Notes: generated from the sequence alone by a model not told the origin. 64,000 nucleotides of DNA from an uncultured Alphaproteobacteria bacterium (GCA_929200255.1 CAKMYZ010000003.1:62001-126000), one strand, 5' to 3'; shown: positions 28,537 through 39,007, counted from the stretch's first letter. A program made the numbers and translations.

Positions 28537-29505
28537 CTAAGAGGCGCGGAGGCGATGACCCGCGGCACGTTGTTCCCTATACCAAGCGTAGGTCTGAGAG
28601 AGCCCGTCGCGCAGGCCCGTCCGTGCGGACCAGCCAAGTGCGGTCAAGGCAGAGATGTCCAGCCGTTTGCGCGGCGTGCCGTCCGGCTTGGACGTGTCGG
28701 TCAGGATTTGACCTTGAAAACCGGTGATTCGGGCGATCATGGTAGCCAGGTCCATGATGCTGATTTCCTTGCCAGTGCCGACATTCAGATGGCTGCACAT
28801 GGGTGATGTCGCGGCCTCGTATTGGGTTGTGGGCAGCGCAGATAGAAACATGATCGCATCTGCCAGATCGTCGACATGTAGAAACTCGCGCTGCGGGGTG
28901 CCGCTGCCCCAGATCGTCACATTTTCATCGCCGCTTTGCGCCGCGCGATGGAAACGGTCCAGCAGATTGGGCAGCACATGTGCGTGTTGGGGATGGAAAT
29001 TGTCGCCGGGTCCATAAAGGTTTGTCGGCATCAATGAACGATAGTCCCGACCATACTGGCGATTGTAGCCTTCACATAGCTTGATCGCCGCAATTTTTGC
29101 GATGGCATAGGGTTCGTTGGTGGGTTCCAGCGGTCCGGTCAGTAGGGCGCTTTCAGCGATTGGCTGCGGGGTGTCGCGCGGGTAGATGCAGGATGATCCG
29201 AGCTGGATGATCCGCTGAACATCTGCGTCATGGGCGGCGTGAATGACGTTGTCGGCAATCATCAGATTGTCGTGGATAAATGCCGCAGGCATCTTGTGGT
29301 TGGCCAGAATGCCGCCGACCTTGGCCGCAGCAAGGATGATCAGGTCCGGACGACGCACCTTGATGAAAGCCTTCACAGCGGTTTGATCCCGCAGGTCAAG
29401 CTCTGCGCGGGTGGCAGTGATGATGTCATTGCCGCCATCGCTGATCAGGCGGCGCAGAACGGCGCTGCCGACCATACCTGTATGGCCCGCCAGGAACACC
29501 CGCAT
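28537..29505 (-). CDS. fcl: GDP-L-fucose synthase
   Basis: A 322-residue epimerase/reductase (WcaG/Fcl) that turns GDP-4-keto-6-deoxymannose into GDP-L-fucose. The NADP motif is GHTGMVGSAV (residues 6-15), the active site YAIAKIAAIKLCEGYN contains YxxxK, and MPTNLYGPGDNF and PQREFLHVDDLADA are characteristic. I took ATG 29505, two bases after the gmd stop; a longer frame exists but lacks family features. Together with the adjacent gmd it defines GDP-fucose synthesis. Confidence 0.95.
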   Translation of the reverse strand: MRVFLAGHTGMVGSAVLRRLISDGGNDIITATRAELDLRDQTAVKAFIKVRRPDLIILAAAKVGGILANHKMPAAFIHDNLMIADNVIHAAHDADVQRIIQLGSSCIYPRDTPQPIAESALLTGPLEPTNEPYAIAKIAAIKLCEGYNRQYGRDYRSLMPTNLYGPGDNFHPQHAHVLPNLLDRFHRAAQSGDENVTIWGSGTPQREFLHVDDLADAIMFLSALPTTQYEAATSPMCSHLNVGTGKEISIMDLATMIARITGFQGQILTDTSKPDGTPRKRLDISALTALGWSARTGLRDGLSQTYAWYREQRAAGHRLRAS

Positions 29506-29507
29506 CA

Positions 29508-30629
29508 CTAGGCCTCCAGCGCCACGGGCAAGGCTAGGCCGTGTTCCTTGAGCAGCGCGTGCCGATGTGCAGACTTGAGGTCTTCGGTCACCATTTCGGC
29601 GCACATTTCTTGCGGGGTGATCGTGGGGGTCCAGCCAAGCTGCGATTTCGCTTTGCCCGGATCGCCCAGTAATGTTGTAACCTCTGCCGGCCGAAAGTAG
29701 CGCGGATCAACCCGCATCACGACATCACCGCGGCGCACGTTTGGTGCGCGATTCGGGTTCACGCTCACCACGGTTGCGATCTCTTCAACACCGGTGCCAC
29801 TGAATTCCAGGTGCATGCCCAGTTCCTGCGCTGTCCACGACACGAAGTCGCGCACGGAGTGCTGTGCCCCTGTGGCAATCACATAATCCTCGGGTTGGTC
29901 CTGTTGCAGCATGAGCCACTGCATGCGCACATAGTCCTTCGCGTGCCCCCAGTCACGCAACGCATCAATATTTCCCAGATACAAACACTCGGACAGGCCC
30001 AAGGCCACATGCGCCAGCCCTCGGGTGATTTTGCGGGTGACGAAAGTTTCACCGCGCCTTGGGCTTTCGTGGTTAAACAGAATACCGTTGCAGGCGAACA
30101 TCCCGTAGGCCTCGCGGTAATTGACACAGGTCCAATAGGCAAAGAGCTTGGCCACCGCATAGGGGCTGCGGGGATGGAAGGGCGTCGCCTCGGTTTGGGG
30201 TGTCTGGCGCACCTGGCCATAAAGTTCAGAGGTCGAGGCCTGATAGAAGCGGGTCTTGTTTTCCAGCCCCAGAAACCTGATCGCCTCAAGCAGGCGCAAT
30301 GTCCCGATCGCATCCACATCGGCGGTATATTCGGGCGCTTCAAAACTGACTGCCACATGGGATTGCGCGCCGAGGTTATAGACCTCGTCGGGCTGTACCT
30401 GCGACAGGATACGGGTGAGGTTGGAGCTGTCAGTCAGGTCGCCGTAGTGCAGGATCAACCGTGGGTCTTCGGTCTGGGGGTCCTGATAGATGTGGTCAAT
30501 CCGGTCGGTATTCAGTGATGAGGTGCGGCGCTTGATCCCGTGCACCTCATACCCTTTGTCCAGCAGAAGTTCGGCCAAGTATGATCCATCTTGCCCGGTG
30601 ATCCCGGTGATCAATGCAGTTTTTGTCAT
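29508..30629 (-). CDS. gmd: GDP-mannose 4,6-dehydratase
   Basis: A 373-residue Gmd. It begins [19 protein letters not shown], has the conserved [16 protein letters not shown] segment, [16 protein letters not shown], and [10 protein letters not shown] with the catalytic YxxxK. Start ATG 30629 gives a normal N-terminus. It produces GDP-4-keto-6-deoxy-D-mannose for Fcl. It is the first gene of the minus-strand gmd-fcl-galE series, and its upstream region carries a perfect CtrA-type site shared with the divergent DUF2793 gene. Confidence 0.97.
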   Translation of the reverse strand: MTKTALITGITGQDGSYLAELLLDKGYEVHGIKRRTSSLNTDRIDHIYQDPQTEDPRLILHYGDLTDSSNLTRILSQVQPDEVYNLGAQSHVAVSFEAPEYTADVDAIGTLRLLEAIRFLGLENKTRFYQASTSELYGQVRQTPQTEATPFHPRSPYAVAKLFAYWTCVNYREAYGMFACNGILFNHESPRRGETFVTRKITRGLAHVALGLSECLYLGNIDALRDWGHAKDYVRMQWLMLQQDQPEDYVIATGAQHSVRDFVSWTAQELGMHLEFSGTGVEEIATVVSVNPNRAPNVRRGDVVMRVDPRYFRPAEVTTLLGDPGKAKSQLGWTPTITPQEMCAEMVTEDLKSAHRHALLKEHGLALPVALEA

Positions 30630-30694
30630 CGGCTTGACCTTTGCTGTGCAGTGAATCGTAAAGCTGTCGTTAACCATTACTGCGGGGGGAGGTC

Positions 30695-30709
30695 TTAAGG
30701 ATGCGTTAA
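30695..30709. promoter_or_regulatory. Perfect CtrA-type binding site between gmd and DUF2793 gene
   Basis: TTAA-GGATGCG-TTAA is a complete match to TTAA-N7-TTAA. It lies 66 nt upstream of gmd and 85 nt upstream of the DUF2793 start, so it could act on either gene. Confidence 0.5.
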
Positions 30710-30793
30710 CTTACGCACGGTGGTGTAGGGCTTGGTTTGCGAATTGGGGCGAATAGTGCAGGTCAAATTCAACCTAGCGGAAGGCGCAACCTC

Positions 30794-31285
30794 ATGCCCG
30801 ACACGACCCCAAATCTTGATTTGCCATTCATCATGCCCGCTCAGGCGCAAAAGCATGTCACCCACAACGAAGCGATTGAGCTGCTTGATATGGTTGTACA
30901 GCTTACGCTCGAACAGGTCGAGGCGACGGTGCCGCCGGGCGCGCCCGGCGAAGGGCAGGCCTGGGCGCTGGGGAGTGGCGCAACCGGGGCCTGGGCCGGG
31001 CAAGATGGGATGATTGCCGCATGGCGCGGAGGTGGCTGGCTGTTTGTCGCACCGCACGAGGGCTGGGTCGCCTGGGTGAAGGCAAGCGGCACCCTGCAGG
31101 TCAGTGACGGCGGGGCCTGGGTTCTGCTGGCCGCCGCTGGTGGACATGGCCCTGTGGGCGACCTTCTGCAATTGACGCCAAGGGCGATTGCTCCTGCCAC
31201 ACCAGCCGCCGGTGACGTCTACTTTGATTCTGCAGTAACCAAGTTGCGCTGTTTTGACGGGGCAATGTGGCAGGATCTGTTCTAG
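30794..31285 (+). CDS. DUF2793 domain protein (phage/GTA-like)
   Basis: A 163-residue protein starting MPDTTPNLDLPFIMPAQAQKH with HNEAIELLDMVVQ, the N-terminal signature of DUF2793. The middle is rich in glycine, alanine and tryptophan (GMIAAWRGGGWLFVAPHEGW), and the end reads CFDGAMWQDLF, typical of carbohydrate- or tail-associated phage proteins. GGAAGG precedes ATG 30794. From memory, DUF2793 domains occur in phage and gene-transfer-agent accessory proteins of Rhodobacterales; no other phage gene is nearby. A strong terminator follows. Confidence 0.75.
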   Translation: MPDTTPNLDLPFIMPAQAQKHVTHNEAIELLDMVVQLTLEQVEATVPPGAPGEGQAWALGSGATGAWAGQDGMIAAWRGGGWLFVAPHEGWVAWVKASGTLQVSDGGAWVLLAAAGGHGPVGDLLQLTPRAIAPATPAAGDVYFDSAVTKLRCFDGAMWQDLF

Positions 31286-31317
31286 CCCCATACACCACAC
31301 CGATTGTCTGGATAGGG

Positions 31318-31348
31318 CGCGCGGCAGGATTGCCGCGCGTTTTTTTTT
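31318..31348 (+). terminator. Intrinsic terminator after DUF2793 gene
   Basis: CGCGCGGCA (31318-31326) and TGCCGCGCG (31331-31339) form a perfect 9-bp stem with a GGAT loop, followed by nine Ts. It separates the DUF2793 gene from the ATP synthase operon. Confidence 0.93.
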
Positions 31349-31602
31349 CGTGCTTGTGGCCACCTCTGTGGATAAATCGCGCCTGTCTTGCCTCATGTAT
31401 CGATTGCGTGCGCAGTTCGCCTCATATGATGCGATAAGGCAGGGATTCTTGTCGCAGGGTGCTTGCGACGCCAAGAGGGCTCTGCTACATCGCGCAAGAT
31501 TTTGCCGCTCTCGCATTCGTGAGGGCCAAGGAAGTTGCTCTCCCGCTGTCCGGTCACTCCCGGGGCCTGTGGGGTCGGGCCCAAGATATCGGAAGGCTAC
31601 AC
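31349..31602 (+). promoter_or_regulatory. Upstream region of the ATP synthase operon
   Basis: A 254-nt region with no convincing gene. TTGCGA (31463-31468) and TACATC (31486-31491) are separated by 17 nt and may form the main promoter, but the -10 is weak and the assignment is tentative. Confidence 0.35.
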
Positions 31603-32163
31603 GTGTCCGAAACTGCTGGTATTTCGACAGGCATTGCCGCGCGCTATGCGACCGCTGTGTTCGACCTCGCCAAAGAAGGCAAGGCGACCAAAGCACTCGA
31701 ATCAGATGTTGCGACCTTAGAAGCAGCGATGGCCGAAAGCGCCGATCTGCGCATATTGCTGACCTCACCGCTTTATAGCCGTGAAGAACAGTCTGGCGCG
31801 ATCTCTGCTGTCGCCAAGAAAATGAAACTCTCAGACACGACAAGCAATGTACTGGCGCTGCTGGCAAGCAAGCGCCGTTTGTTTGTGTTGCCCCAGCTTC
31901 TGGCTGTTCTACAGGACATGTTGTCTGAAGAACGCGGTGAGGTGACCGCCGAGGTCACAACCGCCAAGAAGCTGACGAAGGCACAGGCGGACAAGCTTGC
32001 AAAAACACTCAAGGCCCAAGTGGGCAAATCTGTCACCATCAAAGAAACCGTCGATGCAAGCATCATCGGCGGTCTTATTGTCAAAGTGGGCTCTAAGATG
32101 ATCGACACGTCGATCGCCTCCAAGCTCAACGCACTCCAGAACACAATGAAAGAGGTCGGATAA
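31603..32163 (+). CDS. atpH: ATP synthase F1 delta subunit
   Basis: A 186-residue delta/OSCP subunit. The N-terminal helical domain begins [20 protein letters not shown] and the C-terminus has [21 protein letters not shown], both characteristic. The start is GTG at 31603, supported by GGAAGG 6 nt upstream; the longer frame to 31459 is not protein-like. It links F1 to the peripheral stalk. It heads atpHAGDC and its TAA overlaps the atpA start as TAATG. Confidence 0.95.
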   Translation: MSETAGISTGIAARYATAVFDLAKEGKATKALESDVATLEAAMAESADLRILLTSPLYSREEQSGAISAVAKKMKLSDTTSNVLALLASKRRLFVLPQLLAVLQDMLSEERGEVTAEVTTAKKLTKAQADKLAKTLKAQVGKSVTIKETVDASIIGGLIVKVGSKMIDTSIASKLNALQNTMKEVG

Positions 32164-33698
32164 TGGCGATCCAAGCGTCTGAAATTTCTGCGATCCTAAA
32201 GGACCAGATCAAAAACTTCGGTCAAGAAGCCGAAGTGGCCGAGGTTGGCCGCGTATTGAGCGTCGGCGACGGTATCGCCCGTGTTTACGGTCTTGATAAC
32301 GTCCAGGCCGGTGAGATGGTTGAATTCCCCGGTGGTATCCGCGGGATGGCCCTGAACCTTGAAGCTGACAACGTGGGTGTTGTTATCTTCGGTTCTGACC
32401 GTGACATCAAAGAAGGCGACACTGTCAAGCGGACCAAATCTATCGTTGACGTGCCTGTGGGTGATGAGCTTCTTGGACGTGTTGTTGACGGTCTGGGCAA
32501 TCCGCTGGACGGCAAAGGCCCGATCAAGACAAAGAATCGCGCTGTTGCTGACAGTAAGGCACCGGGCATCATCCCACGTAAATCGGTTCACGAACCGATG
32601 GCGACCGGTCTGAAATCCGTTGACGCGATGATCCCGATTGGCCGTGGCCAGCGCGAGCTGATCATTGGTGACCGCCAGACAGGTAAGACTGCTGTGGCGC
32701 TCGACACGATCCTGAACCAGAAGTCCTACAACGACGCTGCTGAAAACGAGTATGACAAGCTCTACTGCGTTTACGTTGCTGTTGGCCAAAAGCGTTCGAC
32801 AGTGGCACAGCTGGTGAAGAAGCTCGAAGAAAGCGGCGCGATTGAGTATTCAATCGTTGTTGCGGCGACGGCATCCGACCCAGCGCCAATGCAGTTCCTT
32901 GCGCCCTATGCAGCGACCGCGATGGCAGAGCACTTCCGCGACAACGGTCGCCACGCGCTGATCATCTATGATGATCTGTCGAAGCAGGCCGTATCCTATC
33001 GTCAGATGTCGCTGTTGCTGCGTCGTCCACCAGGGCGTGAAGCGTACCCGGGTGACGTTTTCTACCTCCACTCCCGCTTGTTGGAGCGTTCGGCCAAGCT
33101 GAACGAAGACAATGGTGCGGGCTCGCTCACCGCGCTGCCGATCATTGAAACCCAGGGTGGTGACGTGTCTGCGTTTATTCCGACCAACGTGATTTCGATC
33201 ACAGATGGTCAGATTTTCCTTGAAACTGAACTTTTCTATCAGGGCATCCGCCCAGCGGTGAACACTGGTCTGTCAGTTTCACGCGTGGGTTCATCCGCGC
33301 AAACAAACTCGATGAAGTCAGTTGCTGGCCCGGTTAAGCTGGAGCTTGCGCAGTATCGTGAAATGGCGGCCTTTGCGCAGTTTGGTTCCGATCTTGATGC
33401 AGCAACGCAGCAGCTTCTGAACCGTGGTGCACGTCTGACAGAGCTGATGAAGCAGCCACAGTATGCACCATTGACCAACGCTGAGATCGTTTGCGTCATC
33501 TATGCAGGTACCAATGGTTTCCTCGACAACATTGACGTGAAAGACGTCGGTCGTTTCGAAGCTGGCTTGCTCAAGCATCTGCGCACAAACGCATCTGACG
33601 TGTTGGATTTCATCACGAAGGAAGACCCAAAGGTCAAAGGTGAGGCTGAAGACAAGATCAAGGCCGCTATTGAAGCGTTCGCAAAAGACTTCGCCTAA
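32163..33698 (+). CDS. atpA: ATP synthase F1 alpha subunit
   Basis: A 511-residue alpha subunit. The P-loop GDRQTGKT lies at about residues 169-176, with the crown domain [17 protein letters not shown] at the N-terminus and the family signature [14 protein letters not shown] at about 364. It holds the non-catalytic nucleotide sites of F1. Base composition is slightly more biased toward preferred codons than its neighbours, as expected for a highly expressed gene. Confidence 0.99.
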   Translation: MAIQASEISAILKDQIKNFGQEAEVAEVGRVLSVGDGIARVYGLDNVQAGEMVEFPGGIRGMALNLEADNVGVVIFGSDRDIKEGDTVKRTKSIVDVPVGDELLGRVVDGLGNPLDGKGPIKTKNRAVADSKAPGIIPRKSVHEPMATGLKSVDAMIPIGRGQRELIIGDRQTGKTAVALDTILNQKSYNDAAENEYDKLYCVYVAVGQKRSTVAQLVKKLEESGAIEYSIVVAATASDPAPMQFLAPYAATAMAEHFRDNGRHALIIYDDLSKQAVSYRQMSLLLRRPPGREAYPGDVFYLHSRLLERSAKLNEDNGAGSLTALPIIETQGGDVSAFIPTNVISITDGQIFLETELFYQGIRPAVNTGLSVSRVGSSAQTNSMKSVAGPVKLELAQYREMAAFAQFGSDLDAATQQLLNRGARLTELMKQPQYAPLTNAEIVCVIYAGTNGFLDNIDVKDVGRFEAGLLKHLRTNASDVLDFITKEDPKVKGEAEDKIKAAIEAFAKDFA

Positions 33699-33724
33699 AC
33701 CTTTGAGACAAAGGAGACTTTGCT

Positions 33725-34597
33725 TTGCCTAGTCTTAAGGACCTAAAAAATCGGATCGAGTCGGTCAAATCGACCCGCAAGATCACAAAGGCCATGCAGA
33801 TGGTCGCGGCTGCAAAACTGCGCCGCGCCCAGGATGCAGCCGAGGCATCACGCCCTTACACAGAACGGTTCAATACCGTGATGGGTGGGCTTGCTGCGTC
33901 AGTTGGTGGTTCAGATTCCGCACCGAAGTTGCTGTCTGGTACTGGCAGCGATCAAGTGCAGTTGCTGATCATCATGACAGCAGAGCGTGGCTTGTGCGGT
34001 GGCTTTAACAGCAACATCGCTAAGCTGGCCAAAACGCACGCGCAAAAGCTGCTTTCTGAAGGAAAGACAGTAAAGATCGTGACCGTCGGCAAAAAAGGCC
34101 GTGACGCGATCAAGCGAGAGCTCGGTGACTACTTCGTTGATCATGTTGATCTGTCCGAAGTGAAGCGCGTTGGTTACGCAAACGCACAGGATATCGCAAA
34201 GGACATTCTTGGCCGTTTTGATGCGGGTGAATTTGATGTCGCGACAATCTTCTATGCGCGCTTTGAAAATGTCGTCACACAGCACCCAACAGCACAGCAG
34301 ATCATTCCAGCTTCATTCGAGCAGGAAGAGGATGCCGATGTAACGCTCTATGACTACGAGCCAGGTGAGGAAGAAATCCTTGCTGACCTGCTGCCACGTG
34401 GCGTCGCAACCGCGATTTTCAGTGCACTGCTGGAAAACGCTGCATCAGAGCAGGGCGCACGTATGTCTGCGATGGACAACGCAACACGCAACGCTGGTGA
34501 GATGATCGACAAGCTGACAATCGAGTTTAACCGCTCGCGTCAGGCTGTGATCACCAACGAGTTGATTGAAATTATTTCGGGCGCGGAAGCGCTCTAG
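33725..34597 (+). CDS. atpG: ATP synthase F1 gamma subunit
   Basis: A 290-residue gamma subunit, the rotary shaft of F1. It begins [30 protein letters not shown], with the coiled-coil N- and C-terminal helices typical of the family, and has [13 protein letters not shown] in the central domain and [18 protein letters not shown] near the end. The start is TTG at 33725 with AAAGGAGAC upstream. It lies 26 nt after atpA. Confidence 0.98.
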   Translation: MPSLKDLKNRIESVKSTRKITKAMQMVAAAKLRRAQDAAEASRPYTERFNTVMGGLAASVGGSDSAPKLLSGTGSDQVQLLIIMTAERGLCGGFNSNIAKLAKTHAQKLLSEGKTVKIVTVGKKGRDAIKRELGDYFVDHVDLSEVKRVGYANAQDIAKDILGRFDAGEFDVATIFYARFENVVTQHPTAQQIIPASFEQEEDADVTLYDYEPGEEEILADLLPRGVATAIFSALLENAASEQGARMSAMDNATRNAGEMIDKLTIEFNRSRQAVITNELIEIISGAEAL

Positions 34598-36040
<1,443 letters not shown>

Positions 36041-36052
36041 GGAGAAGCCATC

Positions 36053-36478
36053 ATGGCAAACCTACAATTCGATCTGGTCTCGCCCGAACGCCGTCTGGCA
36101 TCGGTCGAGGCGACCGAGGTGCAAATCCCTGGCGCCGACGGCGATATGACAGCGATGGCTGACCATGCGCCAACTATCACGACCCTGCGTCCCGGTATTC
36201 TGACCGTGGTGCATGGCGGTGGGTCTGATGCCTATGTTGTCTCCGGCGGCTTTGCTGAGATCACCGCGACCGGTGTGTCCGTTCTGGCCGAACAGGCGTT
36301 GCCGCGCGATGAGGTGACGCAAGAGGTCTATGACCAAATGGTTGAGGACGCAAAGACGGTATATGGTCGCGCGCAAGAGACCTTTAAGAACGAACCTGGA
36401 CCGGTGGATGACGCGGCCAAGCTGTTGTCTGACATGGTGGCGATCGGTGGGCACATTGGCCTCACGGCCAAGAACTAA
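36053..36478 (+). CDS. atpC: ATP synthase F1 epsilon subunit
   Basis: A 141-residue epsilon subunit. The N-terminal beta-sandwich ([36 protein letters not shown]) is canonical, followed by two short helices. GGAGAAG precedes the ATG. It is the last gene of the operon and is followed by a strong terminator. F0 genes are not here, which is usual for alphaproteobacteria, where F0 and F1 genes are separate. Confidence 0.95.
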   Translation: MANLQFDLVSPERRLASVEATEVQIPGADGDMTAMADHAPTITTLRPGILTVVHGGGSDAYVVSGGFAEITATGVSVLAEQALPRDEVTQEVYDQMVEDAKTVYGRAQETFKNEPGPVDDAAKLLSDMVAIGGHIGLTAKN

Positions 36479-36501
36479 GGTTCAATGACAATTTTTGGAA
36501 G

Positions 36502-36535
36502 GGCCCCGCCAGATCTGGCGGGGCCTTTCTTATTT
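36502..36535 (+). terminator. Intrinsic terminator of the atpHAGDC operon
   Basis: A perfect 24-bp palindrome (36502-36525; arms GGCCCCGCCAGA/TCTGGCGGGGCC) starts 23 nt after the atpC stop and is followed by TTTCTTATTT. It folds as a very GC-rich hairpin. Confidence 0.95.
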
Positions 36536-36752
36536 GGATAACTGCTAACGGAACCGCGAGCTTGGCGTAGGCAAGACCCCAGAGCCGGCACAGGGACCGT
36601 CCGACCAAGCAAGGTGATAGGGGCGACAGGTCGAGCCGCTTTAATGTTCGGAACGACGATGCCCTTGGCGGCGACAAAGACGGTGCCAAGCAAAACCACC
36701 AGGAACCCTGCACAGGTGAGCGCGCCGGGTGAACGGGATTTGTTACCTGTGA
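36536..36752. other. Gap between ATP synthase and cupin genes
   Basis: About 220 nt with no supported gene. Two overlapping minus-strand frames (36462-36713 and 36475-36699) run through it and through the terminator, one reading like a short hydrophobic peptide. Neither has a family match or good start, so I do not annotate them. Confidence 0.4.
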
Positions 36753-37145
36753 CTAAGCCCCGACATTGGTCAGGTGATCCATGTCCAGCAGTGTGTTTCC
36801 ATCATCGTCCAGAAAGCGGCATTTGCCATGATGGGTAAGGAACACAACAAGCTCGCTCTTGGCGGTGATCTTGTCAAATGTCCCGCCTTCCTCACGCACA
36901 TAGTCACCGCGCTGAAAGGCAGTCCCATTTGAAAATGCGCCGCTGCCACGCACGACAAATACTTCGCACAGCTCATCGTGTTGGCGCTTTGGCAGACATG
37001 ATCCCACTTCAATCCGCATCACGGCAGACCAGATCGGCGTATCATCTTTCATGTTCATCGGCTTAAGGCCAATGCCGGCAAGTTCCGGGATTGGTAGGTA
37101 GGGCCGGTTTTCAGTCGGCACCATGAAGTTGGTTGCAACAGTCAT
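36753..37145 (-). CDS. Cupin-fold protein, metal ligands degenerate
   Basis: A 130-residue single-domain cupin. It resembles the neighbouring cupin and the 2,4'-dihydroxyacetophenone dioxygenase-like group. In motif 1 the HxH of its neighbour (PPHRHVGASE) is replaced by PKRQHDELCE, so the first His is Arg, while the second His and the Glu remain. In motif 2 (GTFDKITAKSELVVFL) I see no His. Metal binding is therefore doubtful. It starts 4 nt after the stop of the upstream cupin, so the two are surely co-transcribed. It could be a structural partner or a protein that binds a ligand without catalysis. Last gene of a MarR-led unit. Confidence 0.8.
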   Translation of the reverse strand: MTVATNFMVPTENRPYLPIPELAGIGLKPMNMKDDTPIWSAVMRIEVGSCLPKRQHDELCEVFVVRGSGAFSNGTAFQRGDYVREEGGTFDKITAKSELVVFLTHHGKCRFLDDDGNTLLDMDHLTNVGA

Positions 37146-37149
37146 TTTC

Positions 37150-37683
37150 CTATTTCTTTCCCTTGAACATTTTCCAAACGGCGATGAAGAAAAACCGCTT
37201 AACTGATCGTCTGAGTGATCCCATTTCCATCTGTGATTTCATGTATTTGGCATCACTCACATAGAGTGTGGCACCGGACGGTTTTGTAAAAACACCGGGT
37301 CCGTAGCTGGTCATGTAGAGTACAATATCATCTTCGGCGTGTACCGGGCTGTGCTCTGCATCTACCGGTTCGTAGGCATAGGTACCCGGCCCGAAATCAC
37401 CGGCTTCTTTGTGGGTGCCCCGGCCTTCGATAATATAGAACTCGGATGCGCCGACATGTCTATGCGGGGGCAATGTGCTGCCCGCGTGCATGTGGATCTT
37501 GACGGTCCAGACGCCGTTCTTGTCATCGGCGTGAAATATCTGCATCTCGATACCCGGGGCGAGCGGCGTCCAGGGCGTTTCCCGGTTTGTGCGGATCACT
37601 GGCGTGCTCGCTGCGGATGGTCCCATTTGGTGTCCCGGGGGGTGCTGGAGACCGAAGGGCCCGGGGCCGTTTTGTGGCGGCAC
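37150..37683 (-). CDS. Cupin-fold protein with intact metal motif
   Basis: A 177-residue cupin. Motif 1 reads GSTLPPHRHVGASEFYIIEG, giving the HxH and Glu ligands, and motif 2 (VDAEHSPVHAEDDIVLYM) supplies a further His. The sequence resembles ring-cleaving 2,4'-dihydroxyacetophenone dioxygenase-like cupins, but substrate assignment is not safe. The frame begins with GTG at 37683; a later ATG (37626) is an alternative start. The C-terminus is basic and hydrophobic (KRFFFIAVWKMFKGKK), which is unusual for a cupin and could contact membranes. It lies between the YdhR-like gene and the degenerate cupin. Confidence 0.8.
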   Translation of the reverse strand: MPPQNGPGPFGLQHPPGHQMGPSAASTPVIRTNRETPWTPLAPGIEMQIFHADDKNGVWTVKIHMHAGSTLPPHRHVGASEFYIIEGRGTHKEAGDFGPGTYAYEPVDAEHSPVHAEDDIVLYMTSYGPGVFTKPSGATLYVSDAKYMKSQMEMGSLRRSVKRFFFIAVWKMFKGKK

Positions 37684-37707
37684 CGGGCCAGCTTGATGCG
37701 GCGCTTG

Positions 37708-38022
37708 TTATTCCTGCAATGGTGCGTTGTTGATGGCGCTCACATCTTCCATGACGTCAAAGATGTGATCGGCGGTCACGGTGATCCCGATGGCCTCCAG
37801 CCGCTTCATATGCATGGCCTTGTAGGTGTCTAGATAGTCCCTGTTACGGAACAGATAGGTGGAGCCGTAATGCGTCGTGCCCTCTTCGGCTGTCCAGATT
37901 TTCCAGACGATGCCGGGCTCCTGGGCAATGCTCTCTGCCAGCTCCTTGGTGCCTGCCAGAAATTCTTCTGTTACGGGGCCGTCATAGGTCATGTGCAGAT
38001 CCCAGATTTTCTTGGTGCTCAT
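37708..38022 (-). CDS. YdhR-like monooxygenase
   Basis: A 104-residue ferredoxin-like alpha/beta barrel protein of the YdhR family, seen in LAESIAQEPGIVWKIWTAEE and YGSTYLFRNRDYLDTYKAMH. E. coli YdhR is about 100 residues and is a putative, metal-free monooxygenase. I chose ATG 38022 (MSTKKIW); upstream frame is not protein-like, although the Shine-Dalgarno region is only moderate (GGAAACCCCACC before the ATG). It lies between a small membrane protein and two cupins, which suggests oxidation of a small, perhaps aromatic, molecule. Confidence 0.85.
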   Translation of the reverse strand: MSTKKIWDLHMTYDGPVTEEFLAGTKELAESIAQEPGIVWKIWTAEEGTTHYGSTYLFRNRDYLDTYKAMHMKRLEAIGITVTADHIFDVMEDVSAINNAPLQE

Positions 38023-38063
38023 GGTGGGGTTTCCTTGGTAAATGCGTGTGCTCGCGTATTGGT

Positions 38064-38441
38064 TTAGCGGTTCTTGCCAAGCTGGATCACGCTCAGCACG
38101 GCGAGAACGGCAAAGAATGCCGGATCGGACCAGCCAAAGCCGGTGAAAATGCCGGTCAGGCAGGCATAAAGGGTGACAATCACACCAAGCACGTTGGTCC
38201 ACAGCAGGCCGTTCAGGATATTCCTTGCGCCTTCGCTGCCGTGTTCGGAGTTCCGAAACAGAAAGCTGATAAGGCCGATGCCACCCAGAAAGATCGAGTT
38301 ATGCTGGGACAGGAACACAGCGTATTGATCATTCAGCTGCACGCCGTAGTTCGGCCAGAGAATGCCGGGAGCAAAGAAGAGTGCGAGCGCAAAGAACATG
38401 TAGATCACGCCGTGCACTGTCAGGAAGGTTTTGTTGGTCAT
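38064..38441 (-). CDS. Small membrane protein coupled to MarR regulator
   Basis: A 125-residue protein with three or four hydrophobic segments: about residues 5-25 (FLTVHGVIYMFFALALFF), 45-60, 72-92 and 102-118. Charged residues are few, so it is almost certainly an inner-membrane protein. I do not recognise a named family with certainty; the pattern is like small uncharacterised membrane proteins near MarR genes. Its ATG overlaps the marR stop as ATGA (38438-38441), indicating coupled translation. It may handle uptake or efflux of the compound sensed by the regulator. Confidence 0.75.
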   Translation of the reverse strand: MTNKTFLTVHGVIYMFFALALFFAPGILWPNYGVQLNDQYAVFLSQHNSIFLGGIGLISFLFRNSEHGSEGARNILNGLLWTNVLGVIVTLYACLTGIFTGFGWSDPAFFAVLAVLSVIQLGKNR

Positions 38442-38896
38442 GGTTCGTCTTTCTTGGGTTGGTTGAGTGATTTGCGAAGGCGGTTTAGAGCGGTGACCGT
38501 TTCGCGTTTTTGTTGCGCGCTTAGCCCGCCGAAAAGGGCGCCCAAGGCATGATTGTGGGCAGGCATAAAGTCGGCCACCTTCTGATGCCCCGCGGGGGTC
38601 AGGCACAGGACACGTGCGCGTTTGTCATTTTCGTCAACGGTTTTTTCGACGAAGCCGGCCTGGATCAGGTTTTTTACGACCACGTCCAGATTGCCAGACG
38701 TGGACAACGTCAGCCGCAGCAAGTCGTTGATGGATAGCGGTCCCTTGCTGTTCAGCGTTTCCAGTGCGTCCCACTGCGGTGCCGTCAAACCAGCAGACCG
38801 AAACACCGGCCCCATCGCACGCATGAACGCCTGCTGACTGCGTAGCAGGGCCAGCACAATGGTTTGGTTCGCTCTATCTTGGTTTTTGTGTTCCAT
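38438..38896 (-). CDS. MarR-family transcriptional regulator
   Basis: A 152-residue winged-helix regulator. LTAPQWDALETLNSKGPLSI leads into the HTH INDLLRLTLSTSGNLDVVVKNL, and the wing contains DENDKRARVLCLTPAG, the MarR hallmark DxRxxxLxLT. Start ATG 38896 (MEHKNQDR) fits the family. It heads a five-gene minus-strand unit. A nearly perfect inverted repeat 12 nt upstream of its start is a likely autoregulatory operator, so MarR probably represses its own operon until a ligand is bound. Confidence 0.92.
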   Translation of the reverse strand: MEHKNQDRANQTIVLALLRSQQAFMRAMGPVFRSAGLTAPQWDALETLNSKGPLSINDLLRLTLSTSGNLDVVVKNLIQAGFVEKTVDENDKRARVLCLTPAGHQKVADFMPAHNHALGALFGGLSAQQKRETVTALNRLRKSLNQPKKDEP

Positions 38897-38907
38897 GAAG
38901 GCGCATA

Positions 38908-38925
38908 TACCCCTAGTTAGGGATA
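38908..38925. promoter_or_regulatory. Candidate MarR operator
   Basis: TACCCCTAGTTAGGGATA is an 18-bp inverted repeat (8-bp arms, 2-nt centre, one mismatch) directly upstream of the marR start codon. Size and position fit MarR-family operators; binding is inferred. Confidence 0.55.
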
Positions 38926-39007
38926 AATTCAAGAGGCGCGTTTTCCTACCCCCGGGGTGAGGTCTCCATGCGAAGAAAACCCTTTGCGTTCAGATAGGCC
39001 TCGCGCC

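Noticed and set aside
30695..31867. 390-residue minus-strand ORF across the DUF2793 gene and atp promoter
   Set aside because: It runs through a strong terminator and the DUF2793 gene and has no recognisable domain.
36475..36699. Minus-strand ORF reading like a short hydrophobic protein after atpC
   Set aside because: GTG start without ribosome binding site, overlaps the atp terminator palindrome, no family match.
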